Notes under the pieces: model-generated | What the model saw: the letters and a program-made list of their open reading frames with translations, nothing else | Told to the model about the DNA's origin: nothing | Databases searched by the model: none | Position numbers and translations under genes: made by a program | Source of the DNA: Dinoroseobacter shibae DFL 12 = DSM 16493 | GTDB taxonomy: Bacteria > Pseudomonadota > Alphaproteobacteria > Rhodobacterales > Rhodobacteraceae | DNA: 64,000 bases | Assembly (NCBI RefSeq): GCF_000018145.1 | Contig: NC_009952.1 | Coordinates: 3,472,001-3,536,000, forward strand | Reading direction: 5' to 3' | Shown: one piece after another, positions 25,022 to 35,469 of the stretch | Numbering within the stretch: the first letter of the stretch is position 1 | Layout of the letters: each line of letters begins with the position of its first letter

Positions 25022-27481
25022 ATGCAAAGCGCTGAAATCGAGAGCAAGCTCGCCGCCGAACGGCGCGCAAGACTGACCGCGGAGCGCCTGCTCGCCCAAA
25101 AACAAGAAGAGCTTTACGCCGCGAATCAAAAGCTCTCCCGGCATGCATTCACCCTATCCGACCAGATCGTCGAGCAGCGCCACGCCGCCGAAGAGCTGAA
25201 GGACGAGAATTTCCAGGTCAGATCGGACCTGCGGCGGGCGGAACAGCGGCTGTGGACCTCGTTCGAGACGATAGAGGATGGCTTCGCGGTGTTCGATGCC
25301 TCGCGGAGGCTGGTCCTCGCCAACCCGGCCTATGTGTCCATCTTCGACGGGCTGGAGGATGTGGCGCCGGGCATCGGCTATGCAGAACTCCTGCGGCTCT
25401 GCGCCGAGGAGGGGATCATAGATACCGAAGGGCTGAGTCGTCAGGACTGGTGCGCGCAGATGGAGATGCGCTGGAACGGAGCGCAGATCGAGCCTGCGGT
25501 GGTGCGGCTCTGGAACGGGTTTTCCATCAAGCTGGTGGAGCGGCGCGGCGAGGACGGCGACATCGTCAGCCTGTGCCTGAACATCACCGATACCATCAAG
25601 CGCGAGCAGGAACTGACCCTCGCACGGACCCGGGCCGAGGCCGCCAATCGCGCGAAATCCGCCTTCCTCGCCAATATGAGCCACGAGTTGCGCACCCCGA
25701 TGAACGGTGTGGTCGCCATGTCCGAGCTGCTCAACGAAAGCGCGCTGGACGAGGAGCAGGCGCTTTACGTGGAGACGATCCGCAAATCGGGCGAAGCGCT
25801 TCTGGTGATCATCAACGATGTGCTCGACTACTCCAAGATGGAAGCGGAGAAGCTGCAACTGCATCCCGCGCCCTTCGACTTGGAACGGTTGATGCATGAT
25901 GTGGTGATGCTGACCAAGCCCACCGCACAGGAGAAGTCGGTGGACCTGATGCTCGACTACGACATCTTCCTGCCGAGCCATTTCATCGGCGACCAGGGGC
26001 GGTTGCGCCAGGTAATGACCAACCTGCTAGGCAATGCGGTAAAGTTCACCCTGGAGGGACATGTGCTGATCCGGGTGATCGGGATGCCGCCGGAAGACGG
26101 CACGCAGGAGATCATCGTCAGCATCGAGGATACCGGGATCGGCATCGCGCCGGAGATGATCGATCACATCTTCGGCGAGTTCAACCAGGCCGAGGACGAA
26201 CGCAACCGCGCCTTCGAGGGCACGGGCCTGGGGTTGGCCATCACCAAGCAACTGATTGACCTGATGGGTGGCGAGATCTGGGTGGATTCCGAGATCGGCG
26301 AAGGCTCTTGTTTTTCGTTCCGGATCGCCTTGCCACTGGATGCCGCAGACGGGGAGCCGCCCCTGTCGGTGTCGTCCGAGCTGCGCCGGGTGCTGATCGT
26401 GGAGGAAGGCGAGTTGAACCGCTCGATCCTGGAGCGTCAACTGGCACCCTTGGGCGTGTCCGTGGCGCTCGCGACCTCGGCCGAGGAGGCGTTGAGTTAT
26501 CTGGATGCCAATCCGGATGTGGACGCGGTGCTGACCGATCTGGTCATGCCCGGCCTGTCGGGCAGCGAACTGGCCCGCCGCGTGCGGGATCGGGTGGGAG
26601 GGCCGCCGGTGATCCTGCTCAGCTCGGCGATGCTGGGGCAGTTGACTGCAGAGGATCGCAACCTGTTCGAGGTGACCTTGAACAAGCCGGTGATGCGCGC
26701 CGATCTTTATGCGGCGCTGAATACCCTTGCCCAGCGGAACAAGGTGCTGAAGCTCACCGATCCGATCACCGAGGACGCAGGCCCTCCGGCCGGTGCGGAG
26801 GTGATCTCAATGATCCCTGCTTCTGCCCCGCCCGCCCTGGACCCGGTGGTGGAGCCGGGGCCGTTCGTGTCGGCCCGCGCCGCCAAGGTCGCCCGGGAGG
26901 CGACACCCGCATCTTTCGTGTCGGCCAAAGCCACGCAGCAGGCGCCGGACCTGCCCAAAGTCCCGGTGGCGCCACACGACGGGACCATGGATCCGGACCC
27001 CGTGCAGGAAACCGACGCGCCGGTTGAAGCCCCGGCCCCGAGAGATGTCGCGCCTGCAGAGGCCGAAGTTCCCATACGCAAGACCAGCGTGCTGGCAGCC
27101 GAGGACAACAAGACGAACCAGCTTGTGTTTCGCAAGATGGTGAAGGGACTCAATATCGATCTGCGCTTTGCCAACAATGGCGAAGAGGCTGTCGCCGCCT
27201 TTGAAGAAGACCGTCCGGACATGATCTTCATGGATATCTCGATGCCCAAGATGGACGGGATGGAGGCCACCCAGAAGATCCGCGCGCGGGAGGCGGAACT
27301 GAGCCTGCCGCCGGTGCCGATCTGCGCGCTGACCGCGCATGCCATGGACGGCGACGCAGAAAGGATCCTTGCCGCCGGATTGGATCACTACCTGACCAAA
27401 CCGCTGAAGAAGACGGAAATTCACGCGCGTATCGAGGCGCAGGTCCCCGCGGGGCGTTTACCCCTGATCGAGGAGCGCTAG
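25022..27481 (+). CDS. Hybrid sensor histidine kinase with two receiver domains
   Basis: The 819-residue protein has no membrane segment. Residues 1-75 form a charged coiled coil, about 80-195 a PAS-like sensor, and 210-280 the HisKA dimerisation helix with H221 in FLANMSHELRTPMNG. An HATPase domain runs to about 440 (NLLGNAVKF, DTGIGI, GTGLGLAI). A first receiver follows (TDLVMPGLSG as phospho-Asp site; its usual acidic pair is EE), then a Pro/Ala-rich linker and a second receiver near residues 690-805 (AAEDNKTNQLV, MDISMPKMDGMEA, LTKPLKK). Cytoplasmic signal and output partner are unknown; no Hpt gene is adjacent. It ends in a CTAG shared with yaaA. Confidence 0.92.
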   Translation: MQSAEIESKLAAERRARLTAERLLAQKQEELYAANQKLSRHAFTLSDQIVEQRHAAEELKDENFQVRSDLRRAEQRLWTSFETIEDGFAVFDASRRLVLANPAYVSIFDGLEDVAPGIGYAELLRLCAEEGIIDTEGLSRQDWCAQMEMRWNGAQIEPAVVRLWNGFSIKLVERRGEDGDIVSLCLNITDTIKREQELTLARTRAEAANRAKSAFLANMSHELRTPMNGVVAMSELLNESALDEEQALYVETIRKSGEALLVIINDVLDYSKMEAEKLQLHPAPFDLERLMHDVVMLTKPTAQEKSVDLMLDYDIFLPSHFIGDQGRLRQVMTNLLGNAVKFTLEGHVLIRVIGMPPEDGTQEIIVSIEDTGIGIAPEMIDHIFGEFNQAEDERNRAFEGTGLGLAITKQLIDLMGGEIWVDSEIGEGSCFSFRIALPLDAADGEPPLSVSSELRRVLIVEEGELNRSILERQLAPLGVSVALATSAEEALSYLDANPDVDAVLTDLVMPGLSGSELARRVRDRVGGPPVILLSSAMLGQLTAEDRNLFEVTLNKPVMRADLYAALNTLAQRNKVLKLTDPITEDAGPPAGAEVISMIPASAPPALDPVVEPGPFVSARAAKVAREATPASFVSAKATQQAPDLPKVPVAPHDGTMDPDPVQETDAPVEAPAPRDVAPAEAEVPIRKTSVLAAEDNKTNQLVFRKMVKGLNIDLRFANNGEEAVAAFEEDRPDMIFMDISMPKMDGMEATQKIRAREAELSLPPVPICALTAHAMDGDAERILAAGLDHYLTKPLKKTEIHARIEAQVPAGRLPLIEER

Positions 27482-28281
27482 GAGGCGAGTTCGCGCGCAG
27501 CCGGGGCGGCCTCGGGATAGGGGCGGACGAAAACCGGCGCGGTTTCGGTGCTCTGATCCGGGACGAAGCGGTAGCCGCCGGTCTCGAAATCGCGCAGCCC
27601 ATCGAGGTTGCGCACCCGGTTCTGAACGATGAAGCGGGCCATGGCGCCGCGGGCTTTCTTGGCAAAGAAGCTGACAGTCTTGGTCGTACCGTCGCGGTCT
27701 TCGAGGAAAACGGGCGTGACCACGGGAACGGAGAGTGCGCTGAGGTCCACCGCGCCGAAATACTCCTGCGAGGCGCAGTTCACGAGAAGGCGACCGTCGG
27801 TCGCCTCAGCGGCACGGTTGAGCGCCGTCGCGATCCGGTCGCCCCACCAGTCATAAAGCGTCTTGCCCCGTGGCGTCGCGAGGCGGCTGCCCATTTCGAG
27901 CCGGTAGGCCTGGATCAGGTCGAGCGGACGCAGCACGCCGTAGAGACCGGACAGGATGCGCAGGTGATCCTGGGCGTACGCCATCTCGTCGTCCGAAAGG
28001 CTCCGCGCCTCCAGCCCCGTGTAAGTGTCACCCGCGAAGGCGAGCGCGGCGGGGCGGGCGGTCTCGGTGTCGGCCTGTTCAGCGAAACTGGCGAAGCGGT
28101 CGAGATTCAACACCGCGAGCTTCTCGGACAGGCCCATGAGCTTGCGCAGATCGGCCACGTCGAGCTCCCGCGCGACATCCACCAAAGCCATTGCCTCGTC
28201 CTGGAATTCCGGCAGGGTCGCGCCCGCGGGCGTCGCCACATCCCAATCAAGACGTTTGGCCGGGGAAATCACGGTCAGCAT
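27478..28281 (-). CDS. yaaA: Peroxide stress protein YaaA (DUF328 family)
   Basis: The 267-residue protein is a full-length YaaA: MLTVISPAKRLDWD at the start, the LMGLSEKLAVLN segment, GDTYTGLEARSLSDDEMAYA, LYGVLRPLDLIQAYRLEMG, and SFFAKKARGAMARFI. In E. coli YaaA lowers intracellular iron damage during hydrogen peroxide stress. A longer upstream frame exists only because it shadows recQ. It shares CTAG with the kinase gene. Confidence 0.94.
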   Translation of the reverse strand: MLTVISPAKRLDWDVATPAGATLPEFQDEAMALVDVARELDVADLRKLMGLSEKLAVLNLDRFASFAEQADTETARPAALAFAGDTYTGLEARSLSDDEMAYAQDHLRILSGLYGVLRPLDLIQAYRLEMGSRLATPRGKTLYDWWGDRIATALNRAAEATDGRLLVNCASQEYFGAVDLSALSVPVVTPVFLEDRDGTTKTVSFFAKKARGAMARFIVQNRVRNLDGLRDFETGGYRFVPDQSTETAPVFVRPYPEAAPAARELAS

Positions 28282-28339
28282 GGGCGGTCTCCTTCTTGGT
28301 CTGCCAATACCTAGGGTGCAGGGCGCGTCCGGTCCAGCG

Positions 28340-30379
28340 TCACGCCTCGCGCAGCACCTCGAGAAAGGCCGCGCCGAACCGTTCCGCGCGACGGTCGCCC
28401 AGGATGCGGACCATATCATCCTCATCCCGCGGCCGGGTCTCGGCCACCCGCGACAGGATGGCCGCGGAACAGCTGAGCGGCTTGTCCGTGCCTGCCGCAC
28501 CGCGCAGCAGGGCGGCCTGGGCTTCGAGCAGGCGGTCATAGGTGCTGCCGGCCGCACGCCCGGCCAGCTTGCGGCGCGCGGGATGGGCCGGGGTCGGTCG
28601 GTCGCCCGCGATGACTTCGAGAAAGGCCGCGCCGTATTTTTCCAGCTTCTTGGCCCCCACGCCGCTGATACCCGCGAAGGCATCGAGGGTGTCGGGGCGC
28701 CGTTCGGCCATCTCGATCAGACTGCGGTCGGTGAAGATCACGTAGGCGGGGACCCCGGCGGCCTCGGCCAGGGCGCGGCGCTTGGCCTTGAGCGCCGACA
28801 GGAGCGGCGCGTCCTCGTCCGAGACCAGCGCACGGACGGCGGGGCGGTGGGCGGCCTTGCGCAGGGTGTCACGGCGCAACTCGATCGTGGTTTCCCCGCG
28901 CAGGAGCGGGCGGGCCGCGTCGGTCATCACCAGCGCGCCGTGGCGGGCAGCATCGGGGCGCAAGAGGTCATGGCCCATCATTTGCCGGAACACACCCTGC
29001 CAGGTGCGTTTATCCAGATCGCGGCCCACGCCGAAGGTTGGCAGGTCTTCGTGCCCGCGCTGGCGGACCTTGTCGGTGGCGTTCCCGGTCAGGATGTCGA
29101 TGAGATGCCCCGCGCCGAAGCTTTCCCCCGTACGCAGCACCGCCGAGAGTGCCTTGCGCACCGCATCGGTGCCGTCGAACACCTCGGGCGCGGTGTCGCA
29201 GAGATCGCAGTTTCCGCATGCTGCGCTGTCCTCACCGAAATAGGACAGCAGGACCTGGCGGCGGCAGCGCAGCGCCTCGGCCAGACCCAGCAGCGCGTTG
29301 AGACGGCCGTGATCGGCACCTTTGCGCTCGGGCGGGGCGAGGCCTTCGTCGATCTGGCTGCGGCGCAGACGGATGTCGTCGGGGCCGAAGAGCGTCAGGG
29401 TCTCGGCCGGCGCCCCGTCGCGGCCCGCGCGGCCGATCTCCTGGTAGTAGGCCTCGATGCTCTTGGGCAGGTCCGCGTGGGCGACCCAGCGGATATCGGG
29501 TTTGTCGACGCCCATGCCGAAGGCCACGGTGGCCACGACAATGAGACTGTCCTCGCGTTGAAACCGGGTCTCGACGATGCGGCGGTCCTCGGCCTCCATC
29601 CCGCCGTGGTAGTGGCAGGCCATGTGCCCGGCCTCGCGGAGGGCCTGGGCGAGGCCCTCGGTCTTGGCGCGGGTGCCGCAATAGACGATGCCGGACTGAC
29701 CCTTGCGGGCCCCGGCGAAGTCGAGGATCTGCCGCCGGGGGCTGTCCTTGGCTGCGAAGGCGAGGTGGATGTTCGGGCGGTCGAACCCGCGCAGGAACAC
29801 GCGCGGGGCCGTGTCGGGGAAGAGGCGCGCGATGATCTCGTCACGGGTTTCGGCATCGGCGGTGGCGGTAAAGGCGGCCACCGGCACGTCGAGCGCCCGG
29901 CGCAGATCGCCGATGCGCAGGTAGTCGGGGCGGAAGTCATGGCCCCATTGGCTGACGCAGTGCGCCTCGTCCACCGCCAGGAGGCCGACCCCGGCGCGGG
30001 ACAACAGGCGGACCGTGCCGCCATGGGCGAGGCGTTCGGGCGCCATGTAGAGGATTTTCAGCGACCCGTCTTCGAGGGCTTCGAACACCGCGTCGGTCTC
30101 TTCGGGCGTGTTGCCGGAGGTCAGTGCCCCCGCGGCCACGCCCGCCTCGCGCAACCCCCTTACCTGGTCGCGCATCAGGGCGATCAGAGGCGAGATCACC
30201 ACGGTCAGCCCCTCGCGGGCCAGCGCAGGCAACTGGAAGCAGAGCGATTTGCCGCCGCCCGTGGGCATGATCGCCAACACGTCTTCGCCCGCGCAAACGG
30301 CATCGACCACTTCTTCCTGGCCGGGGCGGAATTCGGAGAATCCGAAGACTGACGACAGGATCGTGTCGGCGGAGGGCAT
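28340..30379 (-). CDS. recQ: ATP-dependent DNA helicase RecQ
   Basis: The 679-residue helicase unwinds DNA 3' to 5' in recombination and repair. Motifs in order: FRPGQEEVV, Walker A MPTGGGKSLCFQLPA (residues 39-53), the DEAH box followed by CVSQWGHDFRPDY, TATAD, and motif VI QEIGRAGRDG. The RQC zinc site is seen in YFGEDSAACGNCDLCD. An HRDC domain lies near the C-terminus (FAGISGVGAKKLEKYG). Spacing from yaaA is 58 bp on the same strand. Confidence 0.96.
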   Translation of the reverse strand: MPSADTILSSVFGFSEFRPGQEEVVDAVCAGEDVLAIMPTGGGKSLCFQLPALAREGLTVVISPLIALMRDQVRGLREAGVAAGALTSGNTPEETDAVFEALEDGSLKILYMAPERLAHGGTVRLLSRAGVGLLAVDEAHCVSQWGHDFRPDYLRIGDLRRALDVPVAAFTATADAETRDEIIARLFPDTAPRVFLRGFDRPNIHLAFAAKDSPRRQILDFAGARKGQSGIVYCGTRAKTEGLAQALREAGHMACHYHGGMEAEDRRIVETRFQREDSLIVVATVAFGMGVDKPDIRWVAHADLPKSIEAYYQEIGRAGRDGAPAETLTLFGPDDIRLRRSQIDEGLAPPERKGADHGRLNALLGLAEALRCRRQVLLSYFGEDSAACGNCDLCDTAPEVFDGTDAVRKALSAVLRTGESFGAGHLIDILTGNATDKVRQRGHEDLPTFGVGRDLDKRTWQGVFRQMMGHDLLRPDAARHGALVMTDAARPLLRGETTIELRRDTLRKAAHRPAVRALVSDEDAPLLSALKAKRRALAEAAGVPAYVIFTDRSLIEMAERRPDTLDAFAGISGVGAKKLEKYGAAFLEVIAGDRPTPAHPARRKLAGRAAGSTYDRLLEAQAALLRGAAGTDKPLSCSAAILSRVAETRPRDEDDMVRILGDRRAERFGAAFLEVLREA

Positions 30380-30461
30380 GGACCTGTTTACCTGAGACTG
30401 CTCTTTTTTCAGAGCATCCCATACTCCCTATCGTGGAGCAAGGTCGCCGGACCGCAATATG

Positions 30462-30749
30462 TCAGTAAAAGGCGGCGATGTTGTTGGTCAGGATGATCCG
30501 CACGGCATAGACCGCGAGCAACACGATCAGCGGGGCGAGATCGAGCCCGCCCATGTTCGGCAGAAACGCTCGCACGCGGGAATAGATCGGTTCCAGAAGC
30601 CGCTCCAGCCCGTACCAGATCTGGGCGACGAGGGACTGGCGCAGATTGAGCACCTGGAAGTTGATCAGCCAGCTCATGATGATGTGGACGATGATGATGA
30701 ACCACACCACGTCGAGGATCAGCATGAGGATCTGGAAAAGCGATTGCAT
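30462..30749 (-). CDS. YggT family membrane protein
   Basis: The 95-residue protein has two hydrophobic helices flanking a conserved loop (SWLINFQVLN, then LEPIYSRVRAFLPNMGGLDLAPLIVLL). This is the YggT pattern, found near cell-division and septum-placement genes in many bacteria. The ATG at 30749 fits the family start better than the open frame upstream. Molecular role unclear. Confidence 0.85.
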   Translation of the reverse strand: MQSLFQILMLILDVVWFIIIVHIIMSWLINFQVLNLRQSLVAQIWYGLERLLEPIYSRVRAFLPNMGGLDLAPLIVLLAVYAVRIILTNNIAAFY

Positions 30750-30873
30750 GGGCGGTCTCCGTCGCGTTTTCCAAGACCTATGCGTCACCGCCGGTCTGTG
30801 CAAGCAGGGGACGCGAGGTCACGGTTGACGCGGGCGTCACCCGGAGCGAAGTGCAACCGGAAGGAGCCTGCCC

Positions 30874-31410
30874 ATGTACCCGATCTTCCGTTTCCTGTTC
30901 CAGAGTTGGCGCGCCTCGAACCTGCCGCCGCTGGAGCCGCTGGGCACCCATGTCAGCCACCATGTCTGCTGGCCCTGGGACCTGGACCTGTTTCTGGAGC
31001 TGAACAACGGGCGGACCCTGACCCTGTTCGATCTGGGCCGCATCCCGCTGGGGCAGCGCGCGGGGCTGCTGGCGCTATTGAAACGCGAGCGCTGGGGGTT
31101 GACCGTGGCGGGGTCGGTCGTGCGGTATCGGCGGCGGGTCCGGATGTTCGACCGGATCGAGATGCGTTCCCGGCTGATCGGGTGGGACGCGCGGTTCACC
31201 TATATCGAGCAGATCATGCTGGTCCGGGGCGTGGTGACGAGCCAGGCGGTGTTCCGCACTGCGGTGACCGACGCCAAGGGGATCGTGCCGACGCAAAGGT
31301 TGATCGACGCGCTGGCGCCCGGGTTGGCCACGCCGGATCTGCCGGACTGGGTGCAGGCCTGGATCGCGGCAGAAGACCTGCGCCCCTGGCCTCCGGCGCT
31401 GGCGGGCTGA
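30874..31410 (+). CDS. Thioesterase-superfamily (hotdog) protein
   Basis: The 178-residue protein shows the 4HBT/THEM6-like pattern: SHHVCWPWDLDLFLELNNGRT places an acidic-to-Asn segment where the hotdog active site begins. It continues with LFDLGRIPLGQ, VVRYRRRVRMFDRIEMRSRL and a second strand pair YIEQIMLVRG. It probably hydrolyses an acyl-CoA or acyl-carrier thioester. Substrate not determinable. Start chosen by GGAAGGAGCC. Confidence 0.72.
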   Translation: MYPIFRFLFQSWRASNLPPLEPLGTHVSHHVCWPWDLDLFLELNNGRTLTLFDLGRIPLGQRAGLLALLKRERWGLTVAGSVVRYRRRVRMFDRIEMRSRLIGWDARFTYIEQIMLVRGVVTSQAVFRTAVTDAKGIVPTQRLIDALAPGLATPDLPDWVQAWIAAEDLRPWPPALAG

Positions 31411-31471
31411 GAAACCTGTTGCCCTCGGCGTAGGGCTTTGCGCTTAATCGCGCGAGCAGGCGGAGGGCTTA

Positions 31472-32803
31472 ATGGAAGCGGCGAGAAAACGCATAGCGGG
31501 CTGGATGATGTTCGATTGGGCCAGCCAGCCCTACAACACGCTGCTTCTGACCTTCATCTTCAGTCCCTATTTCGCGACCGTGGTCGGCGACCCGGTCGCG
31601 GCGCAGGCGATGTGGGGCTACATGCTGACGGCGACGGGGTTGACCATCGCGGTGCTGGCCCCGGTCCTGGGCGCGCTGGCGGACCAGGCCGGGCGGCGGA
31701 TGCCGTGGATCCTCGCGTTCTCGGTGCTTTACCTCGTGGGTGCGAGCATGTTGTGGATCGCGGTACCGGGGGCGGAGGCGGTGGTACTGATCCTGTTCTG
31801 TTTCGGGCTTGGCCTGATCGGGATGGAGTTCGCCACGATTTTCACCAATGCGATGTTGCCGGATCTGGGACCGAAGGCGGAGTTGGGACGCATTTCGGGC
31901 ACCGGCTGGGCCGTGGGCTATGCCGGTGGAGTCGTCGCGCTGATCCTGATGCTGCTGTTTTTCGCGGAAAACGAGGCGGGGGTGACCTTGCTGGGTATCG
32001 CGCCGGTCTTCGGGCTGGACCCCGAGATGCGAGAGGGGACGCGCAGTGTCGGGCCCTTCGTGGCGCTGTGGTTCGTGGTCTTCATGATCCCGTTCTTCCT
32101 GTGGGTGCGGGAAACACCGCCCGTGCCGCCGCGCCGGACGGACCTGCGTGCCGGGCTGAAGGGGTTGGCGGACACCTTACGGCGGCTGCCGGGGCAGCGG
32201 AGCCTCGCGGCCTATCTCGCGTCGTCGATGTTCTACCGCGATGCGTTGAACGGAATGTACACCTTCGGCGGGATCTATGCGCTGGGCGTTCTGGAATGGA
32301 GCGTGATCGACATCGGGATCTTCGGGATCATGGCGGCGATCACGGGCGCGGTTTTTGCCTATATCGGCGGGTTCGCGGACCGCGCCTTTGGACCCAAGCC
32401 GGTGATCGCGGTCTGCATCGTCATCCTGACGGGCGTCGGGATCACTATCGTGTCAGTGTCGCGCGAGGCGGTGTTCGGGATGCCCGTGGCGCCGGACAGC
32501 ACCTTGCCGGACACGATTTTCTACATCTGCGGGGCGTTGATCGGCGCGGCGGGCGGGGTGTTGCAGGCCGCAAGCCGGACCATGATGGTGCGCCAGGCCA
32601 GCCGGGGGCGGATGACGGAGGCTTTCGGGCTTTACGCCCTTGCAGGCAAGGCGACCTCGTTCCTGGCGCCGCTGACCATCGCGATTGCCACCGATCTCAG
32701 CGGGACGCAAAGCGCGGGGCTCATTCCGCTGATTGCCCTCTTCCTCTGTGGTTTGGGTCTGCTAAGGTTCGTGCATCCGGACCCTGAGACGAGCAGCCCA
32801 TGA
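31472..32803 (+). CDS. MFS transporter, UMF1 (Atg22-like) family
   Basis: This 443-residue membrane protein has about twelve helices. The N-terminal [19 protein letters not shown] segment is diagnostic of the UMF1/Atg22-like family, and [13 protein letters not shown] is the loop 2-3 MFS motif. The substrate of this family in bacteria is not established; fungal Atg22 exports amino acids from vacuoles. The last four bases overlap the mepA start (ATGA). Confidence 0.88.
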   Translation: MEAARKRIAGWMMFDWASQPYNTLLLTFIFSPYFATVVGDPVAAQAMWGYMLTATGLTIAVLAPVLGALADQAGRRMPWILAFSVLYLVGASMLWIAVPGAEAVVLILFCFGLGLIGMEFATIFTNAMLPDLGPKAELGRISGTGWAVGYAGGVVALILMLLFFAENEAGVTLLGIAPVFGLDPEMREGTRSVGPFVALWFVVFMIPFFLWVRETPPVPPRRTDLRAGLKGLADTLRRLPGQRSLAAYLASSMFYRDALNGMYTFGGIYALGVLEWSVIDIGIFGIMAAITGAVFAYIGGFADRAFGPKPVIAVCIVILTGVGITIVSVSREAVFGMPVAPDSTLPDTIFYICGALIGAAGGVLQAASRTMMVRQASRGRMTEAFGLYALAGKATSFLAPLTIAIATDLSGTQSAGLIPLIALFLCGLGLLRFVHPDPETSSP

Positions 32804-33690
32804 TCCGTTTAATCGCCGCGTCCTTGTGTGCCGCGCTATTTTCCACGCCCCTCGCGGCGGAGCCGAAGGCAAACGCCCTGTTCGGAGCGGAGGCGCGTGG
32901 CTCGCCACACCAGCCGGCTGCGATCGGCACCTATGCCAAGGGGTGTCTTGCCGGGGGTCGGCAACTGGCCGAGACCGGTCCGACATGGCAGGCCATGCGC
33001 CTGAGCCGCAACCGCAACTGGGGCCATCCGGAGGCGATCGCCTTTGTCGAGCGGCTGAGCCGGTTCGCCGCGACGCAGCCCGGCTGGAAGGGTCTCTATA
33101 TCGGCGATATCAGCCAGCCGCGGGGCGGGCCGATGACCTCGGGCCACCAGAGTCACCAGATGGGGCTGGATATCGACATCTGGATGCTGCCGCCGAAACG
33201 GCTGAACCTGAGCCGGGCCGAGCGGGAGAAGATCAGCTCGGTGTCTGTGCGGTCGCAAGACCAGCGGCGGGTGAACGGCAACTGGACACCGCAGCATATG
33301 GAAATCCTGAAAGCCGCCGCGGAGGACCCTGCCGTGGACCGGATCTTCGTCACCGCACCGGCCAAGATCGCCATGTGCAACGCGGCGCGAGGCAACAAGA
33401 AATGGCTGCAGAAGATCCGCCCACTCTGGGGGCATCATTATCATTTCCATGTTCGGCTGAAATGTCCGTCGGGGATGGGCGGGTGCCAGACCCAGACGCC
33501 CAGTGTGCGCGATCTGTCCAAGGGCGGCACGGGCTGCGACGAGACCCTGAACTGGTGGGTCACCGATGCGCTCGACCCGCCGAAAAAGACCGTGAAACCC
33601 GCCAAGCCGGCGCCGAAACGGCCCAATGCGCGCGATTTCGTGCTCGCCGATCTGCCGCAGCAATGCCAAACCGTCCTCGCCGCGCGCTAG
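32800..33690 (+). CDS. mepA: Penicillin-insensitive murein endopeptidase
   Basis: The 296-residue periplasmic zinc peptidase cuts D-alanyl-meso-diaminopimelyl cross-links in peptidoglycan. It has a signal peptide (about 20 residues, ending LAA), the MepA motifs RNRNWGHPE and [16 protein letters not shown] with probable zinc ligands H119 and D126, and a C-terminal [12 protein letters not shown] holding the third ligand. The tail is Pro/Lys-rich and ends in a cysteine-containing LPQQCQTVL. It overlaps the preceding MFS gene by 4 bp and the next gene by 28 bp. Confidence 0.93.
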   Translation: MIRLIAASLCAALFSTPLAAEPKANALFGAEARGSPHQPAAIGTYAKGCLAGGRQLAETGPTWQAMRLSRNRNWGHPEAIAFVERLSRFAATQPGWKGLYIGDISQPRGGPMTSGHQSHQMGLDIDIWMLPPKRLNLSRAEREKISSVSVRSQDQRRVNGNWTPQHMEILKAAAEDPAVDRIFVTAPAKIAMCNAARGNKKWLQKIRPLWGHHYHFHVRLKCPSGMGGCQTQTPSVRDLSKGGTGCDETLNWWVTDALDPPKKTVKPAKPAPKRPNARDFVLADLPQQCQTVLAAR

Positions 33691-34544
33691 CGGTCTGTTG
33701 CCTGGTCCTGTGGGCTTCGACCGCGGGTGCGGCGGAGCTGGTCGGTCGGATTACTTGGACGGATCCTCACCCGCTTTTCGGGGGGTTTTCCGGGTTGGCG
33801 GTGGCGGAGAACGGGACCGACATCGTGGCCCTCGGAGACCGCGCGGTGCTCGCCGATGGGGTATTGAGCCGCGATGCGAACGGTAACCTGAACGGGATCA
33901 CGCGCGGTCGACTGATGCCGCTGCTTCGGAAGAACGGTGATGGTCTGCCTGAGTATTTCAGGGATTCGGAGGGGCTGCACCGATATCCCGATGGTCGGTT
34001 GCTGATTTCCTTTGAAGGCTATCACAGGGTGGAACACCATGACCCCGAGACAGGACGCATGCTGGGCCGGTTACCCCGTCCGGCCTTTTTCGACGAGTTC
34101 CAGAACAATTCCAGCCTCGAAGCACTGGCCGCTGACAGTCGTGGCTGGATCTACATGGTGCCGGAACGCTCAGGCAAGTTGGACCGGCCCTTTCCGGTTT
34201 ACCGCTTCGACGGCGAGGCATGGAGCGTACCCTTCGCCCTGCGGCGGGACGGGGATTTCCTGGTGGTCGGGATGGATTTCGGGCCGGATGGGCGTCTTTA
34301 CCTGCTGGAGCGTGCGCTGCGCGGCCTGTTCTTTGCCACGCGGGTCCGACGGTTCGAGATCGCCGAAGGTGCGCGGGTGGTTTCGGAAGAGACGCTGCTG
34401 GAGACCGCCGCCGGCACCCATGATAACCTCGAAGGCATCTCGGTCTGGCGAGATGGTGCGGGAGACATCCGCATAACCATGATTTCCGACGACAATTTTC
34501 GTTTCCTGCAGCGCACGGAGATCGTGGAGTACCGGCTCGACTAG
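33663..34544 (+). CDS. Esterase-like activity of phytase family secreted protein
   Basis: This 293-residue exported protein has a signal peptide (residues 1-23, cleaved near AGAAE). The beta-propeller-like sequence includes [52 protein letters not shown] and [10 protein letters not shown]. Repeated EGL/EGI-type strands are typical of the phytase-like esterase domain. It overlaps mepA by 28 bp, implying coupled translation. The true substrate of the family is uncertain. Confidence 0.78.
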   Translation: MPNRPRRALAVCCLVLWASTAGAAELVGRITWTDPHPLFGGFSGLAVAENGTDIVALGDRAVLADGVLSRDANGNLNGITRGRLMPLLRKNGDGLPEYFRDSEGLHRYPDGRLLISFEGYHRVEHHDPETGRMLGRLPRPAFFDEFQNNSSLEALAADSRGWIYMVPERSGKLDRPFPVYRFDGEAWSVPFALRRDGDFLVVGMDFGPDGRLYLLERALRGLFFATRVRRFEIAEGARVVSEETLLETAAGTHDNLEGISVWRDGAGDIRITMISDDNFRFLQRTEIVEYRLD

Positions 34545-34633
34545 GGTTGCGGGCCTGCGCCACAGGCGTTAGACCGCACTATCCGCGCCCCCGGCGCCAA
34601 GTCTCCGCAACCTTGTAAAAACGGACCACAGAC

Positions 34634-35257
34634 ATGACCCGTATTCATCTGCCCGGCATCGTCGCCATGGCGGCCATCGTCGTCGCCTCCAACATTCTCG
34701 TGCAATTCCTCTTCGGCAACTGGCTGACCTGGGGCGCGTTCACCTATCCGCTGGCGTTTCTGGTCACGGACCTGATGAACCGGCTCTACGGGGCGCAGGC
34801 CGCGCGTCGAGTTGTGGCCGTGGGCTTTGCCGTCGGCGTGGTCTGCTCGTTGATCGGCACGCAGATCATGGGTGAATTCGGCCCGCTTGTGACCCTGCGC
34901 ATCGCCATCGGCTCGGGCCTCGCGTTTCTGACCGCACAGCTTGTCGACATCGCCGTGTTCAACCGGCTGCGCGAAGGCTCCTGGTGGCGGGCACCGCTGG
35001 CCTCCACCCTGGTGGGATCGAGCCTGGATACGGCAATCTTCTTCACCATCGCGTTCTCAGGCGCCCTGACTTTCCTGGAACCGACAAACGACGTGTCCTG
35101 GGCCGGAGAGGCGGTGCCGCTGCTCGGTCTGGGGCCGGTCGCACCGCTTTGGGTGTCGCTGGCCGTGGCGGACTTGATGGTCAAGCTGTCGCTCGCCATT
35201 CTGGCGCTCATCCCGTTTCGAGTGATTTTGCGCCGCCTTCGCCCAAACCTAGCATAA
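34634..35257 (+). CDS. yhhQ: Queuosine-precursor transporter, YhhQ family
   Basis: The 207-residue protein has six predicted membrane helices. It shows the YhhQ/VUT signatures NILVQF, the strongly conserved TYPLAFLVTDLMNRLYG segment, and a late PLWVSLAVADLMVKL. The family imports the deazaguanine precursors preQ0/preQ1 used for tRNA queuosine. No queuosine synthesis genes are adjacent. The next element on the same strand begins with its own promoter. Confidence 0.88.
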   Translation: MTRIHLPGIVAMAAIVVASNILVQFLFGNWLTWGAFTYPLAFLVTDLMNRLYGAQAARRVVAVGFAVGVVCSLIGTQIMGEFGPLVTLRIAIGSGLAFLTAQLVDIAVFNRLREGSWWRAPLASTLVGSSLDTAIFFTIAFSGALTFLEPTNDVSWAGEAVPLLGLGPVAPLWVSLAVADLMVKLSLAILALIPFRVILRRLRPNLA

Positions 35258-35326
35258 AAAGTTTTGACATACACAAAATCTGTGGCAGCATCTCCTGAGG
35301 TTCAACAAACGAAAGGAGGTGATCCA

Positions 35327-35383
35327 GTGTCTAAAAAGGTATTGGAGAGAGGTGTCGGGACAACTGGGGAGGCGCGCCTCTGA
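35327..35383 (+). CDS. Possible 18-residue micro-ORF
   Basis: A GTG seven bases after an ideal Shine-Dalgarno opens a short frame reading MSKKVLERGVGTTGEARL, then TGA. It is too short for standard gene finding. A second frame starting at a GTG within the Shine-Dalgarno (35319) stays open longer but has no usable ribosome site. No family is known to me. The ribosome-binding site is the only strong support. Confidence 0.4.
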   Translation: MSKKVLERGVGTTGEARL

Positions 35384-35469
35384 GGCAGCCCTTGGCGACG
35401 TGATCGCCCCAGCGGATCGGTTTGCACGACAGGCTTATCTAACCGACCCCACCTCCGAAACTTTCGGCT

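Noticed and set aside
28025-30352. A 775-codon open frame on the plus strand opposite recQ.
   Set aside because: Low-complexity composition and no motif; recQ has every helicase motif in the other direction.
35312-35325. AAAGGAGGTGATCC as a fragment of a displaced 16S rRNA gene on the opposite strand.
   Set aside because: Only about 14 bases match; no further rRNA sequence lies nearby, so a strong Shine-Dalgarno is the simpler reading.
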